From BTQM01 sp036985875 (GTDB lineage Bacteria > Patescibacteriota > Minisyncoccia > Phycocordibacterales > UBA1539): 23,979 bases of DNA. The stretch covers positions 1 to 23,979 of the forward strand of contig BTQM01000006.1 in assembly GCA_036985875.1 (NCBI GenBank), written 5' to 3'. Positions 6,746 to 14,543 of this stretch are shown here, piece by piece. Made by a program: the position numbers and the translations under genes. Numbering within the stretch: the first letter of the stretch is position 1; each line of letters starts with the position of its first letter. The notes below the pieces were generated by a model. That model made no database searches, had not been told where the DNA came from, and saw nothing but the letters and a program-made list of their open reading frames with translations.

Positions 6746-7189
6746 TCAGGTTATACCACGTACCCGGCAAAATGCGTTAAGGTCTAACTTGCTACGGAGC
6801 GCAAGCCATCGGAGAAATCGCCTCTCCGGCCTGATAGAGAAATTCAAAACCTCCCTATGTTTTTGGCGAGAAAGAGCTTGTCCGGATGGAGCCCGATGCA
6901 ATGATTTTATAAGGATCGACAACAGGGGCGACAGGATCATCAGTGCTAGGGTGGCCAAAAGACCTGAACCAGCGCCAACGATCGACTGGGTAAGATACTG
7001 TAACCCCGATAAATGATGTAGGGTCGAAGACAAGGAATCTCCGGCGGGAGGACAGTTTCCGCCGGACAGAACCGAGATAAGACACCCGCCCTCTCCGCCG
7101 TGACCGGCGGAGCTGAGTCCCAAAAGGCCAAAAGCGCCGGTTGTTAACAGGATCAAGGTAAGAAAAATTGGAAGAATTCTTAAATTCAT
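6746..7189 (-). CDS. Hypothetical small exported or membrane protein
   Basis: This 147-residue protein has an N-terminal signal-like helix (about residues 5-27). A glycine- and cysteine-containing stretch follows (GHGGEGGC and GGNCPP) and a second hydrophobic segment lies at about 68-96. A basic, Arg-rich C-terminal third (RPERRFLRW, RSKLDL) probably lies in the cytosol. No family is recognised. It stands alone, with a hairpin downstream (6673-6702) and a gene-free hairpin cluster upstream. No ribosome-binding site is evident. Confidence 0.6.
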   Translation of the reverse strand: MNLRILPIFLTLILLTTGAFGLLGLSSAGHGGEGGCLISVLSGGNCPPAGDSLSSTLHHLSGLQYLTQSIVGAGSGLLATLALMILSPLLSILIKSLHRAPSGQALSRQKHREVLNFSIRPERRFLRWLALRSKLDLNAFCRVRGIT

Positions 7190-7434
7190 AAATCGATCAC
7201 ATTATAAAAGATATTAAATATCAGAGCAAGCTCTTTGCGAGTCCAGAGCTTGCTCTACTCGTGAGAATCCGCGGCTTGCCGCGAGGTATTAAACCTTTTG
7301 ATATTCCGTCGCTCGGACGGAACGTAAGTCTCACGACTGTGTCGTTTCGGTTTACATTCCGCTTCTCGCTAGGAATGATAAAATAGCAATGACCGAAAAA
7401 CAAGAAAAAAGTTTGGAACATCCGGCTGACCCCA
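7190..7434. repeat. Gene-free stretch with four successive hairpins
   Basis: No convincing gene is present. Four inverted repeats follow one another: AGAGCAAGCTCT (7223-7234) with its complement at 7245-7256; CGCGG/CCGCG (7270-7283); TTCCGTC/GACGGAA (7304-7322); and CATTCC/GGAATG (7355-7377). The motif GCTCTACTCGT (7252-7262) recurs at 10730-10740. The first hairpin may end the hydrolase transcript, but it lacks a T-run. Confidence 0.6.
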
Positions 7435-8184
7435 TTAAGATTTAGCTTTCAAGAATCTGAATATCTTTCTTGAAAACATCGGGTTCATCATTTCAGAAAG
7501 AAAGAAGTGCCCCCCACGGTCAAGCTCCCAAAATTTGCAGCCGAGCTCCTCGGAGAATTGTTCTGATGATCTTGAGTACACAACCTTGTCGTCCCGCGCA
7601 TGAATGATAAAAAGTTTCTTTGGGTCAAGCTTGTCCACATGAGCCATGAGGTCATAAAGTTTTCCCGATCTCAATTTATTCCAATCTTCGCGCCTAAATC
7701 GGTATCCGTTGCCGTAGGCCGACTTTGTAAAGCTTTCCAGCCAGTCAAGTTCTTTTGGGTTATCACCAATGCGCCAGTTAATAGCGGGAGAGAATGCGAC
7801 CGATCTTCTGACGCGCTTATCTTTTGCCGCCAAGATTGCCACGGTGCCGCCAAAGCTAGAGCCAATGATGTATATTTCAGGCGTTCTTATCTTGTAGACT
7901 TCTCCGCTCCACAAATCTTTGAACCCTTTCGGTAATTCATCTATCATGTCAATGATGTCGATATGGGGCGGTTTTGCAAGAAAAGAGCCGTCGCTCTCCC
8001 ATGTACCGCGATACCGCGGCAAAAAAACCCAATAATTCTTCTTGGATAAATAAAAAAGCAATTTACTGTCTGACGGATACAAAAGCATCCCACCGCACAA
8101 AATAATAACCTTGTTAGATTCTTTTGCTGGCGGGACAAATTCGGAAACTATCTCTCTTTTAAATCTTGTACGAAGCGTATGCAT
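7435..8184 (-). CDS. Alpha/beta hydrolase
   Basis: This is a 249-residue alpha/beta-hydrolase-fold protein. The nucleophile elbow is IGSSFGG with the serine at about residue 110; the acid is in HARDDKVV (Asp198 or 199) and the histidine is in GGHFF (His226), so the triad is complete. The N-terminal region contains RYRGTWESDG, as seen in CPR hydrolases annotated only at fold level. The substrate is unknown. The ATG at 8184 is chosen because AGGA precedes it by 4 nt; a TTG at 8220 would overlap the upstream gene by 11 bp. It is the last gene of the thiol-rich cluster. Confidence 0.85.
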   Translation of the reverse strand: MHTLRTRFKREIVSEFVPPAKESNKVIILCGGMLLYPSDSKLLFYLSKKNYWVFLPRYRGTWESDGSFLAKPPHIDIIDMIDELPKGFKDLWSGEVYKIRTPEIYIIGSSFGGTVAILAAKDKRVRRSVAFSPAINWRIGDNPKELDWLESFTKSAYGNGYRFRREDWNKLRSGKLYDLMAHVDKLDPKKLFIIHARDDKVVYSRSSEQFSEELGCKFWELDRGGHFFLSEMMNPMFSRKIFRFLKAKS

Positions 8185-8209
8185 AAATTCCTGAGAGTGA
8201 GGTGCGCAC

Positions 8210-9652
8210 TTATATGCCAAAATTATCTTTCAAATAATTCTTCACTTTGTACGCACCGGACAAACTTGAGTAATTTTTTCCGGCGACAAGCTCTTTGTCA
8301 ACGTCTTTCCAGTCTTTTCCTTCGGTTATCTTGAAATACAAAGCGTCCTTCACGTATGTTTCCGGAAACCAAAATGAATTAAATTTCACGAATACGTCAA
8401 GGATCTCATCCTTGGAAAACCCTTGAGACGCCATAAGCTGCACGAGTCCGAGCGCCGAGAATCCATGTGAACAGTCAGGGCGTGCGGTGGAATTATTGCA
8501 GCAAGGTCGATATGCATTTTCCGCAACTTCCAGCGTGATCCTCTGTTGCGCTGGCGTGAGCGCGAGAAGCGTAATGTCGCCGTACCCCTTCTTACCAACC
8601 CCGATGTCATAGTTGGTAAAATACTTGGCGAACGGACTGTCGGTCAGGATAGGATTTTGATTGTGTTTGGCGAGTGTCCACAGAATGTACATCATGAAAA
8701 CCGCATTGTCTTCATTGATCGCAAGGTTTGCATCGCCGCCCGCAAGCACCGCACGCCACTGCGGCTTCATTTCTTGCCCGTAGCGCTTTATCAGTATGTC
8801 TTCAAGTTTTCGTGGATCAAGTGCTCCCGTTTCAACCATTTTTGCCACAATATCGCCCCAACGAACACTCGTCTTAAACCCTTCTTTGGGAGTGACGGAC
8901 TCAATAACATCCTCTATGTTTATTTTTTCGCCGCTAGTCGTAACCAACGAAGGTCCCGATGAGGCGACACCCGTTCCGCTCCCGAACAGGGTTGTTAGTT
9001 GATACGCGAAAAGGGCAACCGCGATCAACGCGAGTGCGATGAACTTTTTACTTACTAAGCCGGCGGCATCCGCGTTCTTTTGCGGGACACTGGAGGAGAC
9101 ACCTACCGCACACGAGATGCATTTTTTTTCGTACGCACTCTTGGCGACCAGATAAAGGCCGAGCGACAGAAGTATTATTCCGCCGAGTTGTACCCAGATA
9201 ATATACGGAATGAGAAAAGAGAGTTGTGCGGTAAACACATTTCCGAGAAGAAGAAAATTGATGCCTAGACACGCCGGACATACGGCGCCGAATATGCCTG
9301 TTGCCATGCCGACGGCAGAAACACCTGCACTTTTCATATTTTTTGCGCCCCGTTTTTCAGTAATGTCTTTCATATCTTCTACCTTCACTTTCGTGCCATG
9401 GATCATTACGGTAACAATAAGCGCCGAGACGACAGCGGAGAAGATCATATAAAACACCTCAAAGGAAGTTGGTGATACCATGCGGTAAAAGCCGAGGACG
9501 CCTTTCGGCATGGGTATGGTGAAAAGGCCGTAAAAGAACGCGAATAGTCCGAGAAAGAAAATTAGGAGCGCGGAAAAATTGACGACGTTTTTTCGTTCTT
9601 TAAAGATGTTGAGCGTATTTGCGGCAATGTTGTAGAAGTCGGTTTTTCCCAT
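8210..9652 (-). CDS. Large CxxC membrane protein with CC/DCxHG soluble domain
   Basis: This is a 480-residue two-part protein. The N-terminal half has about five membrane helices (about residues 24-44, 63-85, 107-125, 137-170 and 203-223). It has a VCPACLG motif (Cys125 and Cys128) in a helix and CISC (Cys178, Cys181) in a loop, reminiscent of MerT-like transporters or thiol electron carriers. The soluble C-terminal half (about 235-480) has a striking conserved-looking block at about 381-405, RPCCNNSTARPDCSHGFSAL, followed by LVQLMASQG. I know no characterised function for this domain. It is preceded by a tandem-thioredoxin gene (23-bp gap), which supports a membrane thiol-relay role. Confidence 0.75.
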   Translation of the reverse strand: MGKTDFYNIAANTLNIFKERKNVVNFSALLIFFLGLFAFFYGLFTIPMPKGVLGFYRMVSPTSFEVFYMIFSAVVSALIVTVMIHGTKVKVEDMKDITEKRGAKNMKSAGVSAVGMATGIFGAVCPACLGINFLLLGNVFTAQLSFLIPYIIWVQLGGIILLSLGLYLVAKSAYEKKCISCAVGVSSSVPQKNADAAGLVSKKFIALALIAVALFAYQLTTLFGSGTGVASSGPSLVTTSGEKINIEDVIESVTPKEGFKTSVRWGDIVAKMVETGALDPRKLEDILIKRYGQEMKPQWRAVLAGGDANLAINEDNAVFMMYILWTLAKHNQNPILTDSPFAKYFTNYDIGVGKKGYGDITLLALTPAQQRITLEVAENAYRPCCNNSTARPDCSHGFSALGLVQLMASQGFSKDEILDVFVKFNSFWFPETYVKDALYFKITEGKDWKDVDKELVAGKNYSSLSGAYKVKNYLKDNFGI

Positions 9653-9675
9653 GTGTATTTAATGTCTTTAATATT

Positions 9676-10425
9676 TTATATGTCCGTGTATTCCGCGCCG
9701 AGTTTTTGCACCTCGCGGAACACGAGCCACCCGTCATCTTCCCGCGTTCCCACCTCCTCCCACGAAGAAAGAAATTCGGGATAATCGCTGGCGTCAGGAG
9801 AAAGAATGAGAGCGGGAATTTTCGCTATGGCATATTTCTGCACGAGATTTTCTCCTTCCGGAGACGTAATGTCGTATGACGCGATATCGCCGATAAACAT
9901 TCCAAATTGCTCCAATATGCGCACATATTTATCTTCGTCAAAACAATCTTCGCACGTCTCATCTTTAAGCAGTATCGCGCTGACCACCCCCTTAACTTCG
10001 CCACTCTGTATGTCGTAATACGGGAGTAAGTCATCTATAACTATGCGATCTCCCCTTTTTTCGGCGAGAAAAGAATTCCACGCACCGAGAATATTCTCGT
10101 TTGTGATATCTCCAGAAACAATGATAGCCGGAATATTTTTAATGTCGTATCTCTCAATATATCTTCGTGAAAGTACCCCGCCGTATGTGACCTCGCGTTT
10201 TCTGTATTCAATATTATGTGATGTGTCAATAAGACTTATGATGCGCTCTGTGTCAAAACAGTTTTCACATAGGCCAACCGATGGTTTTATTGTTGTGAAT
10301 AGTAATTTGATTGGAGCGTCAACGAGGAGCCCGGAGATGTTTTTCGTGTTGAATATATTGACAGCGTACAATGTTCCCAAAACTGCTAGCAAAACAAAAA
10401 ACACCTTTACTTTTTTGTGTTTCAT
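9676..10425 (-). CDS. Membrane-anchored tandem thioredoxin-fold protein
   Basis: This 249-residue protein has one N-terminal membrane helix (about residues 7-24) and two thioredoxin-like repeats. Repeat 1 has GLCENCFD (Cys53, Cys56) and the cis-proline segment NIPAIIVSGD. Repeat 2 has TCEDCFDED (Cys158, Cys161) and KIPALILSPD. Both active-site motifs are acidic CExC and each is followed by FD, which suggests duplication of one domain. The ATG at 10425 is chosen over an upstream in-frame ATG at 10608 that would run through the neighbouring gene. It lies 5 bp after that gene and 23 bp before the CPAC membrane protein, so the three are an operon. Confidence 0.8.
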   Translation of the reverse strand: MKHKKVKVFFVLLAVLGTLYAVNIFNTKNISGLLVDAPIKLLFTTIKPSVGLCENCFDTERIISLIDTSHNIEYRKREVTYGGVLSRRYIERYDIKNIPAIIVSGDITNENILGAWNSFLAEKRGDRIVIDDLLPYYDIQSGEVKGVVSAILLKDETCEDCFDEDKYVRILEQFGMFIGDIASYDITSPEGENLVQKYAIAKIPALILSPDASDYPEFLSSWEEVGTREDDGWLVFREVQKLGAEYTDI

Positions 10426-10430
10426 AGTAT

Positions 10431-10688
10431 CTATCCGCACCCGCCGACCTGACTCGGCAGACCAACAGAAGAACCAGCTATTCCCGCACTTGTTTTTATG
10501 GTGCCACTTGATACGGCCGCTAACAGCTTTTGTGTTTGAAATACCTGTATACCCGACATGACCACAAGTACTGCGATGATGATGAGCAGTGCATCTGAAA
10601 TATCCCACTTGTCTTTACTTTTTTTTGCTACGCGGTTTTCTACTGGCGCCTCCTGCGGAACACTTTCATTGTTCATTTCTTCTTTCAT
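10431..10688 (-). CDS. Small membrane protein ending in GGCG
   Basis: This 85-residue protein has a charged N-terminus, one membrane helix (about residues 30-47, ALLIIIAVLVVMSGIQVF) and a Ser/Thr/Gly-rich tail ending PSQVGGCG. The only cysteine is the second-to-last residue. The ATG at 10688 is used; a GTG at 10727 would add 13 residues. It is followed after 5 bp by the tandem-thioredoxin gene. The terminal Cys next to two thiol-active proteins suggests it is a substrate or a lipid- or thiol-linked peptide, which is speculative. Confidence 0.65.
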   Translation of the reverse strand: MKEEMNNESVPQEAPVENRVAKKSKDKWDISDALLIIIAVLVVMSGIQVFQTQKLLAAVSSGTIKTSAGIAGSSVGLPSQVGGCG

Positions 10689-10746
10689 GGTGTGATTAAA
10701 ATTATATTGATAATCTAAAATTGTCACAAGCTCTACTCGTAAGGAT

Positions 10747-11883
10747 TCACGTTTTTTTCACGGCTTTTGTAATTACTCCCACGACCTTTTTTTCAGTTAT
10801 TCCCGGCAAAATTTTATTTTTGCTGGGCTTAATGCTGTAAGCAATGGCCTTGGCGATCCTTACTTTCATCTCAATGGTTATCCTTTTTGTCCTGCCATCA
10901 AGGAGTCCACGAAAAATGCCGGGAAAAACAAGAGTATTGTTTATTTGATTGGGTAAGTCGGAACGCCCCGTACCAACTATGGCTGCACCGGCTCCGAATG
11001 CGACATCTGGCATGATTTCTGGAACGGGGTTGGCAAGAGCAAGGATAATCGGATTTCTGCTCATCGATTTTACCATTGCTCCGTTCACTAAATTGCCCTT
11101 TGACACGCCAATAAACACGTCCGCCCCAAGCATTGCGTCGGACAAGCCGCAATTTCTTTTTTTCGGATTCGTCACACGGGCAATCTCTTCTTTGAATTTA
11201 TTCAAATTTATTCGCCCCTCATATATAGTACCACGACTGTCAAGCAAAATAATGTCGTTTATTCCCCGATTGACGAGGAGTCTGCTAATGGCAATCCCCG
11301 CTGCTCCCGCACCGTTGATAACGATCTTTAATTTTTTCAAAGGTTTGGATGTTAGGCGGCAGATGTTAATCAAAGCTGCCAAAACGACAACGGCGATACC
11401 GTCCTGATCGTCGTGAAAAACAGGGATAGACAATTCTTTTTCCAATCTGGATAGAATCTCAAAACATCTTGGCGCTGAAATGTCTTCCAGATTTATCCCG
11501 CCGAAACTCGGTTCAATGTGTTTACAAAATTTTATGATCTCTTCAGTGTCGGTGGTGTTGATGCAAAGCGGAAAAGCATCAATATCGGCAAACTTTTTGA
11601 AAATGGCTGCCTTGCCTTCCATTACTGGCATTGACGCCTCCGGTCCTAAATTTCCAAGTCCCAAGACTGCGGTGCCGTCAGAAACTATTGCCACCTGATT
11701 ACTCCTGTTAGTAAATTCCCAAGACTTCTTTTTATTTTTACTTATGACGGATGAAACGGCACCTACGCCGGGAGTGTAGGCGATCGACAGATCGCTCCTT
11801 GTCCTGAGTGGCACCTTGGATGTAATCCCGATTTTACCGCGATTGCTTTTGTGTATCTCTAAAGATTTCTTAGTATAATCCAT
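10747..11883 (-). CDS. NAD(P)-dependent malic enzyme (oxaloacetate-decarboxylating)
   Basis: This 378-residue enzyme oxidatively decarboxylates malate to pyruvate and CO2 using NAD(P), in the cytosol. It has the malic N-domain and the NAD-binding domain. Tyr36 in SIAYTPGV and Lys91 in EGKAAIFKKFAD are the catalytic pair. Glu133 and Asp134 in NLEDISAP and Asp159 in FHDDQDG are metal ligands. The Rossmann motif is NGAGAAG (190-196). At 378 residues it is the short bacterial form without a phosphotransacetylase domain. It starts 6 bp after the CNNM gene stop and is probably cotranscribed. Confidence 0.93.
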   Translation of the reverse strand: MDYTKKSLEIHKSNRGKIGITSKVPLRTRSDLSIAYTPGVGAVSSVISKNKKKSWEFTNRSNQVAIVSDGTAVLGLGNLGPEASMPVMEGKAAIFKKFADIDAFPLCINTTDTEEIIKFCKHIEPSFGGINLEDISAPRCFEILSRLEKELSIPVFHDDQDGIAVVVLAALINICRLTSKPLKKLKIVINGAGAAGIAISRLLVNRGINDIILLDSRGTIYEGRINLNKFKEEIARVTNPKKRNCGLSDAMLGADVFIGVSKGNLVNGAMVKSMSRNPIILALANPVPEIMPDVAFGAGAAIVGTGRSDLPNQINNTLVFPGIFRGLLDGRTKRITIEMKVRIAKAIAYSIKPSKNKILPGITEKKVVGVITKAVKKT

Positions 11884-11889
11884 TTAAAT

Positions 11890-12918
11890 TTATACTTCCG
11901 GTTCATCTTGGGAATGTAGTGATTCTTCAGAAGCTTTTTTTCTCATATCAACATACTTGTCGGTTTCATCAACGATTTCTCCAACGAGCTGCTCCAGAAC
12001 ATCTTCAAGGGTTACAACGCCTGACGTGCCGCCAAATTCATCCTTCACGACAGCGAGGTGGTAGCGCTTTTTCTTAAATAAGGACAAAAGGTCGTCTGCC
12101 TTGGCAGATTTTGAAACAATGATCGCTGGCTGCATAAAATCACTCACCTTCGCATCTGCTTGATCCTTCCCTAACGCGATCAAAAGGTCAACCCTGTTGC
12201 AAACGCCGACAATATCGTCAAGGTCTTCCGAGTAAACAGGCAAACGGGAGTTTCTTAGATCGTAAATTTCGTCCGCAAGTTCGCCAAGCCTCTTTCCCAT
12301 GGGTAGTGCGGCGACCACCGTCCGCGGTGTCATTATTTCTTTTGCCGGAATGTCATTGAGAGTAAAAACTTTTTGGATCATGTCCCGTTCGTCTTTTTCG
12401 ATCTCTCCCTCCAAATGTCCGATGTGGCTTAACATCCGAAGCTCCTCTTCGGAAACTATCTTTTTCGCTGTACCAAAACGACTGGTAATAATTTCCATGA
12501 TCCGGATGACGGGCAGAAGCAGTGTCGTGGTAAAAAGAAGCGGGCGCGCAAACACGAGAGAGATATGCTCAGCATACTTCTCTCCGATGGTTTTAGGGAT
12601 GATCTCCCCGATCGTTATGATAAGAAATGTAAGTATGGCAGATATGATTCCGATCCAGATACCTCCCAGAGTTTTTGCCGCCAAGACCCCAACGAAAATA
12701 CTTCCAACAATGTTGATGATATTGTTGAATATCACAATAACCACGATTGCCCGCCCCATCTCTTCTTTGATTTTTACCAACGTGCCCGCCCCACGCCTTT
12801 TCTGCTCTTTCAAGACCCTTGCGCGGCTTAAAGGTACCGAAAAAAGTGCCGCCTCAAGTCCCGAAAAAAACGCTGATCCAATGACGATGGCAAATGTCAA
12901 AATAATAATGTTTTCCAT
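11890..12918 (-). CDS. CNNM/DUF21 membrane protein with CBS pair
   Basis: This 342-residue protein has a DUF21/CNNM membrane domain (residues about 1-145: EAALFSVPLSRA, FNNIINIVGSI, GEIIPKTIGEKYAE) followed by two CBS domains (about 195-255 and 258-320). These proteins are linked to magnesium or divalent cation transport, although many are labelled hemolysin-like. The C-terminal transporter-associated CorC/HlyC domain is absent; the chain ends in a short charged tail. The promoter sits only a few bases upstream. It is the first gene of an operon with malic enzyme. Confidence 0.9.
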   Translation of the reverse strand: MENIIILTFAIVIGSAFFSGLEAALFSVPLSRARVLKEQKRRGAGTLVKIKEEMGRAIVVIVIFNNIINIVGSIFVGVLAAKTLGGIWIGIISAILTFLIITIGEIIPKTIGEKYAEHISLVFARPLLFTTTLLLPVIRIMEIITSRFGTAKKIVSEEELRMLSHIGHLEGEIEKDERDMIQKVFTLNDIPAKEIMTPRTVVAALPMGKRLGELADEIYDLRNSRLPVYSEDLDDIVGVCNRVDLLIALGKDQADAKVSDFMQPAIIVSKSAKADDLLSLFKKKRYHLAVVKDEFGGTSGVVTLEDVLEQLVGEIVDETDKYVDMRKKASEESLHSQDEPEV

Positions 12919-12929
12919 TTGTGCCTGAT

Positions 12930-12959
12930 ATTATAACACGAGGTGTGTGAATATGTCCA
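12930..12959 (-). promoter_or_regulatory. Strong extended -10 promoter of the CNNM gene
   Basis: On the minus strand TGGACA (12954-12959, five of six consensus bases) and TATAAT (12930-12935) are 18 bp apart, and TGT precedes the -10 (extended -10). The -10 ends 11 nt before the ATG, so the leader would be only about 4-5 nt. Confidence 0.75.
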
Positions 12960-13201
12960 AAACCAATTTCAAAAATTCCGTGGAGAGCCGCTTATTTTTC
13001 CCGCCTCTTGCATTTGCCTTATTCTATATGCTTTATCAATCCCTTTGCACCTCACGTACACGGATGTTGTGTCACCAATGCGGCCCCCTTAATTTCCGGT
13101 ATAAGTTTATCCATCCATCTCTGTGCCGACAGAAACTCGTTGTACATGTTGAAAAATCTACTTGGTTATATCAAGACGCGCTCATCTCACTGTGTATCAT
13201 C
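12960..13201. other. Gene-free region between divergent transcription units
   Basis: About 240 bp without a supported gene. A frame on the plus strand from a GTG at 12947 stays open to 13228 but has no family resemblance, no ribosome-binding site and an odd composition. It may be a decayed gene or a spacer between the minus-strand CNNM promoter and the plus-strand proline operon promoter. Confidence 0.5.
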
Positions 13202-13229
13202 TTGATTTTCTTTCTTCGCGTGCTATAAC
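13202..13229 (+). promoter_or_regulatory. Promoter of the proline-degradation operon
   Basis: TTGATT (13202-13207) and TATAAC (13224-13229) are 16 bp apart. The transcript would start near 13237, giving a leader of about 35 nt that contains an AGAGGA site before the ATG at 13272. Confidence 0.6.
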
Positions 13230-13271
13230 ATCCTTAGAATGTGTACGTTGATAATATAGAGGATCACAGCA

Positions 13272-14543
13272 ATGCAACCGCATGAATCAATTGTGCAAGA
13301 CACAAGAAATCTCTCTTCAGAACTTGATCAGCAGATCCATGAAGAATGTCCTCGCTTCTCTTTTCCCGCCTTGCTACTCCGAGCAGGCGGACAAAATGAA
13401 CAGCTTCGAATGAAACTTCTTGAATTTGTTGACGTTTTCCCAGCCCTGCATACCGGTAATGAGATCAAAGAACATTTCCTTGCGTATGTGAGGGACATTC
13501 CACCGCCGCGTCCAATTCTATTGCGTATCGCAGTAGGAGTAATGAGAATCCCATTTGGGGGCTATGTTATTGCAAAATGTGCGCGTAAAGCAATTGAAAT
13601 ACTCGCGCAACATTTTATTATTAAAGATGGACCTTTCTTTAAACGCATCCAGGATCGCTATGCGCGCGAAGGAGCGACGACAGTTTCTGATCATCTGGGC
13701 GAGCTTGTCGTTTCTGAGGTTGAAGCGAAGAGTATGTTGAAGAAGTATGTGCATGCCATGGAACAATGGGGAAGAAAAGGTCAGCAGTTTCACATTGCAA
13801 TAAAATTTTCCGCACTTTTCCCTTATTTCTGCCCTGAGAATCAAGAGGAGAGCAAGCGCAGGGTGAAGGATGCATTCGGTATTATTTTGGAGAAGGCGCA
13901 AGAAACAAACTCATTTGTGTGGGTAGATGCTGAACATCACCACATCCAGTCGCTCGTTGAAGAGATCTTTCTAGAGACGATCTGTGAACACAGATTCTAC
14001 TCTTTCACAAGCGTAGGTATAGCGCTGCAGGCATATCTGAAAGACTCATCAAGACGCGTAGAGCGCATGGTCCGTATTGCACGTGGGCGGAAAAATCCTT
14101 TCTCGGTGCGTTTGGTTAAGGGCGCTTATTGGGATACTGAAGTTGCGCGCGCTCTGCAACGCGGCTGGGCAATTCCTGTTTTCAGGAAAAAAAATCTCAC
14201 AGACAAGAACTTCAACGCTCTTCTTTATTTCCTACTTGCTCATCAAAAATTTATCCATGTGGTTCCCGCAACACATAATCCGTCAAATATTGCGTTCGCA
14301 TACTGCGCGGCAAAAAAATTTGGCGTAGTGGGTAAAGAAAACTTCGAATTTCAAATTCTCTATGGATTGGGCGAACCGATTCGCAGAGTAATGCTAAAGC
14401 GAGGGTTTCCTGTGCGCGTTTATATGCCGATCGGAGATCTTGTGACCGGTATGTCATACTTCGCTCGACGCATTATTGAGAATACATCGAATGAAGGATT
14501 TTTGTGGCAACTTATGGGAAAAGAGAAAGGAGGTCTATCATGA
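13272..14543 (+). CDS. Proline dehydrogenase
   Basis: This 423-residue protein is the proline dehydrogenase domain found free or in PutA. It oxidises proline to 1-pyrroline-5-carboxylate with FAD. The family motifs are in order: FSALFP and VWVDAEHH (mid-chain), VRLVKGAYWDTE (about 279-290, with the active-site Lys and Asp), ATHNPSNI (about 333), FEFQILYGLGEPIRR (about 358) and VRVYMPIGDLVTGMSYFARRIIENT (about 382). It has an extended N-terminus before the barrel. AGAGGA precedes the ATG by 8 nt. Its stop overlaps the start of the dehydrogenase gene by 4 bp (ATGA), so the two steps of the pathway are coupled. Confidence 0.92.
   Translation: MQPHESIVQDTRNLSSELDQQIHEECPRFSFPALLLRAGGQNEQLRMKLLEFVDVFPALHTGNEIKEHFLAYVRDIPPPRPILLRIAVGVMRIPFGGYVIAKCARKAIEILAQHFIIKDGPFFKRIQDRYAREGATTVSDHLGELVVSEVEAKSMLKKYVHAMEQWGRKGQQFHIAIKFSALFPYFCPENQEESKRRVKDAFGIILEKAQETNSFVWVDAEHHHIQSLVEEIFLETICEHRFYSFTSVGIALQAYLKDSSRRVERMVRIARGRKNPFSVRLVKGAYWDTEVARALQRGWAIPVFRKKNLTDKNFNALLYFLLAHQKFIHVVPATHNPSNIAFAYCAAKKFGVVGKENFEFQILYGLGEPIRRVMLKRGFPVRVYMPIGDLVTGMSYFARRIIENTSNEGFLWQLMGKEKGGLS

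Noticed and set aside
7221..7421. 66-codon minus-strand frame in the hairpin cluster
   Set aside because: Its translation simply follows the inverted repeats, with no domain or start signal.
10426..10608. Upstream extension of the tandem-thioredoxin gene
   Set aside because: The extra 61 residues lie within the GGCG peptide gene in another frame, and a good signal-anchor start lies at 10425.
12947..13228. 93-codon plus-strand frame from a GTG
   Set aside because: No ribosome-binding site, no family resemblance, and it ends within the proline operon promoter; it is best treated as spacer or decayed DNA.
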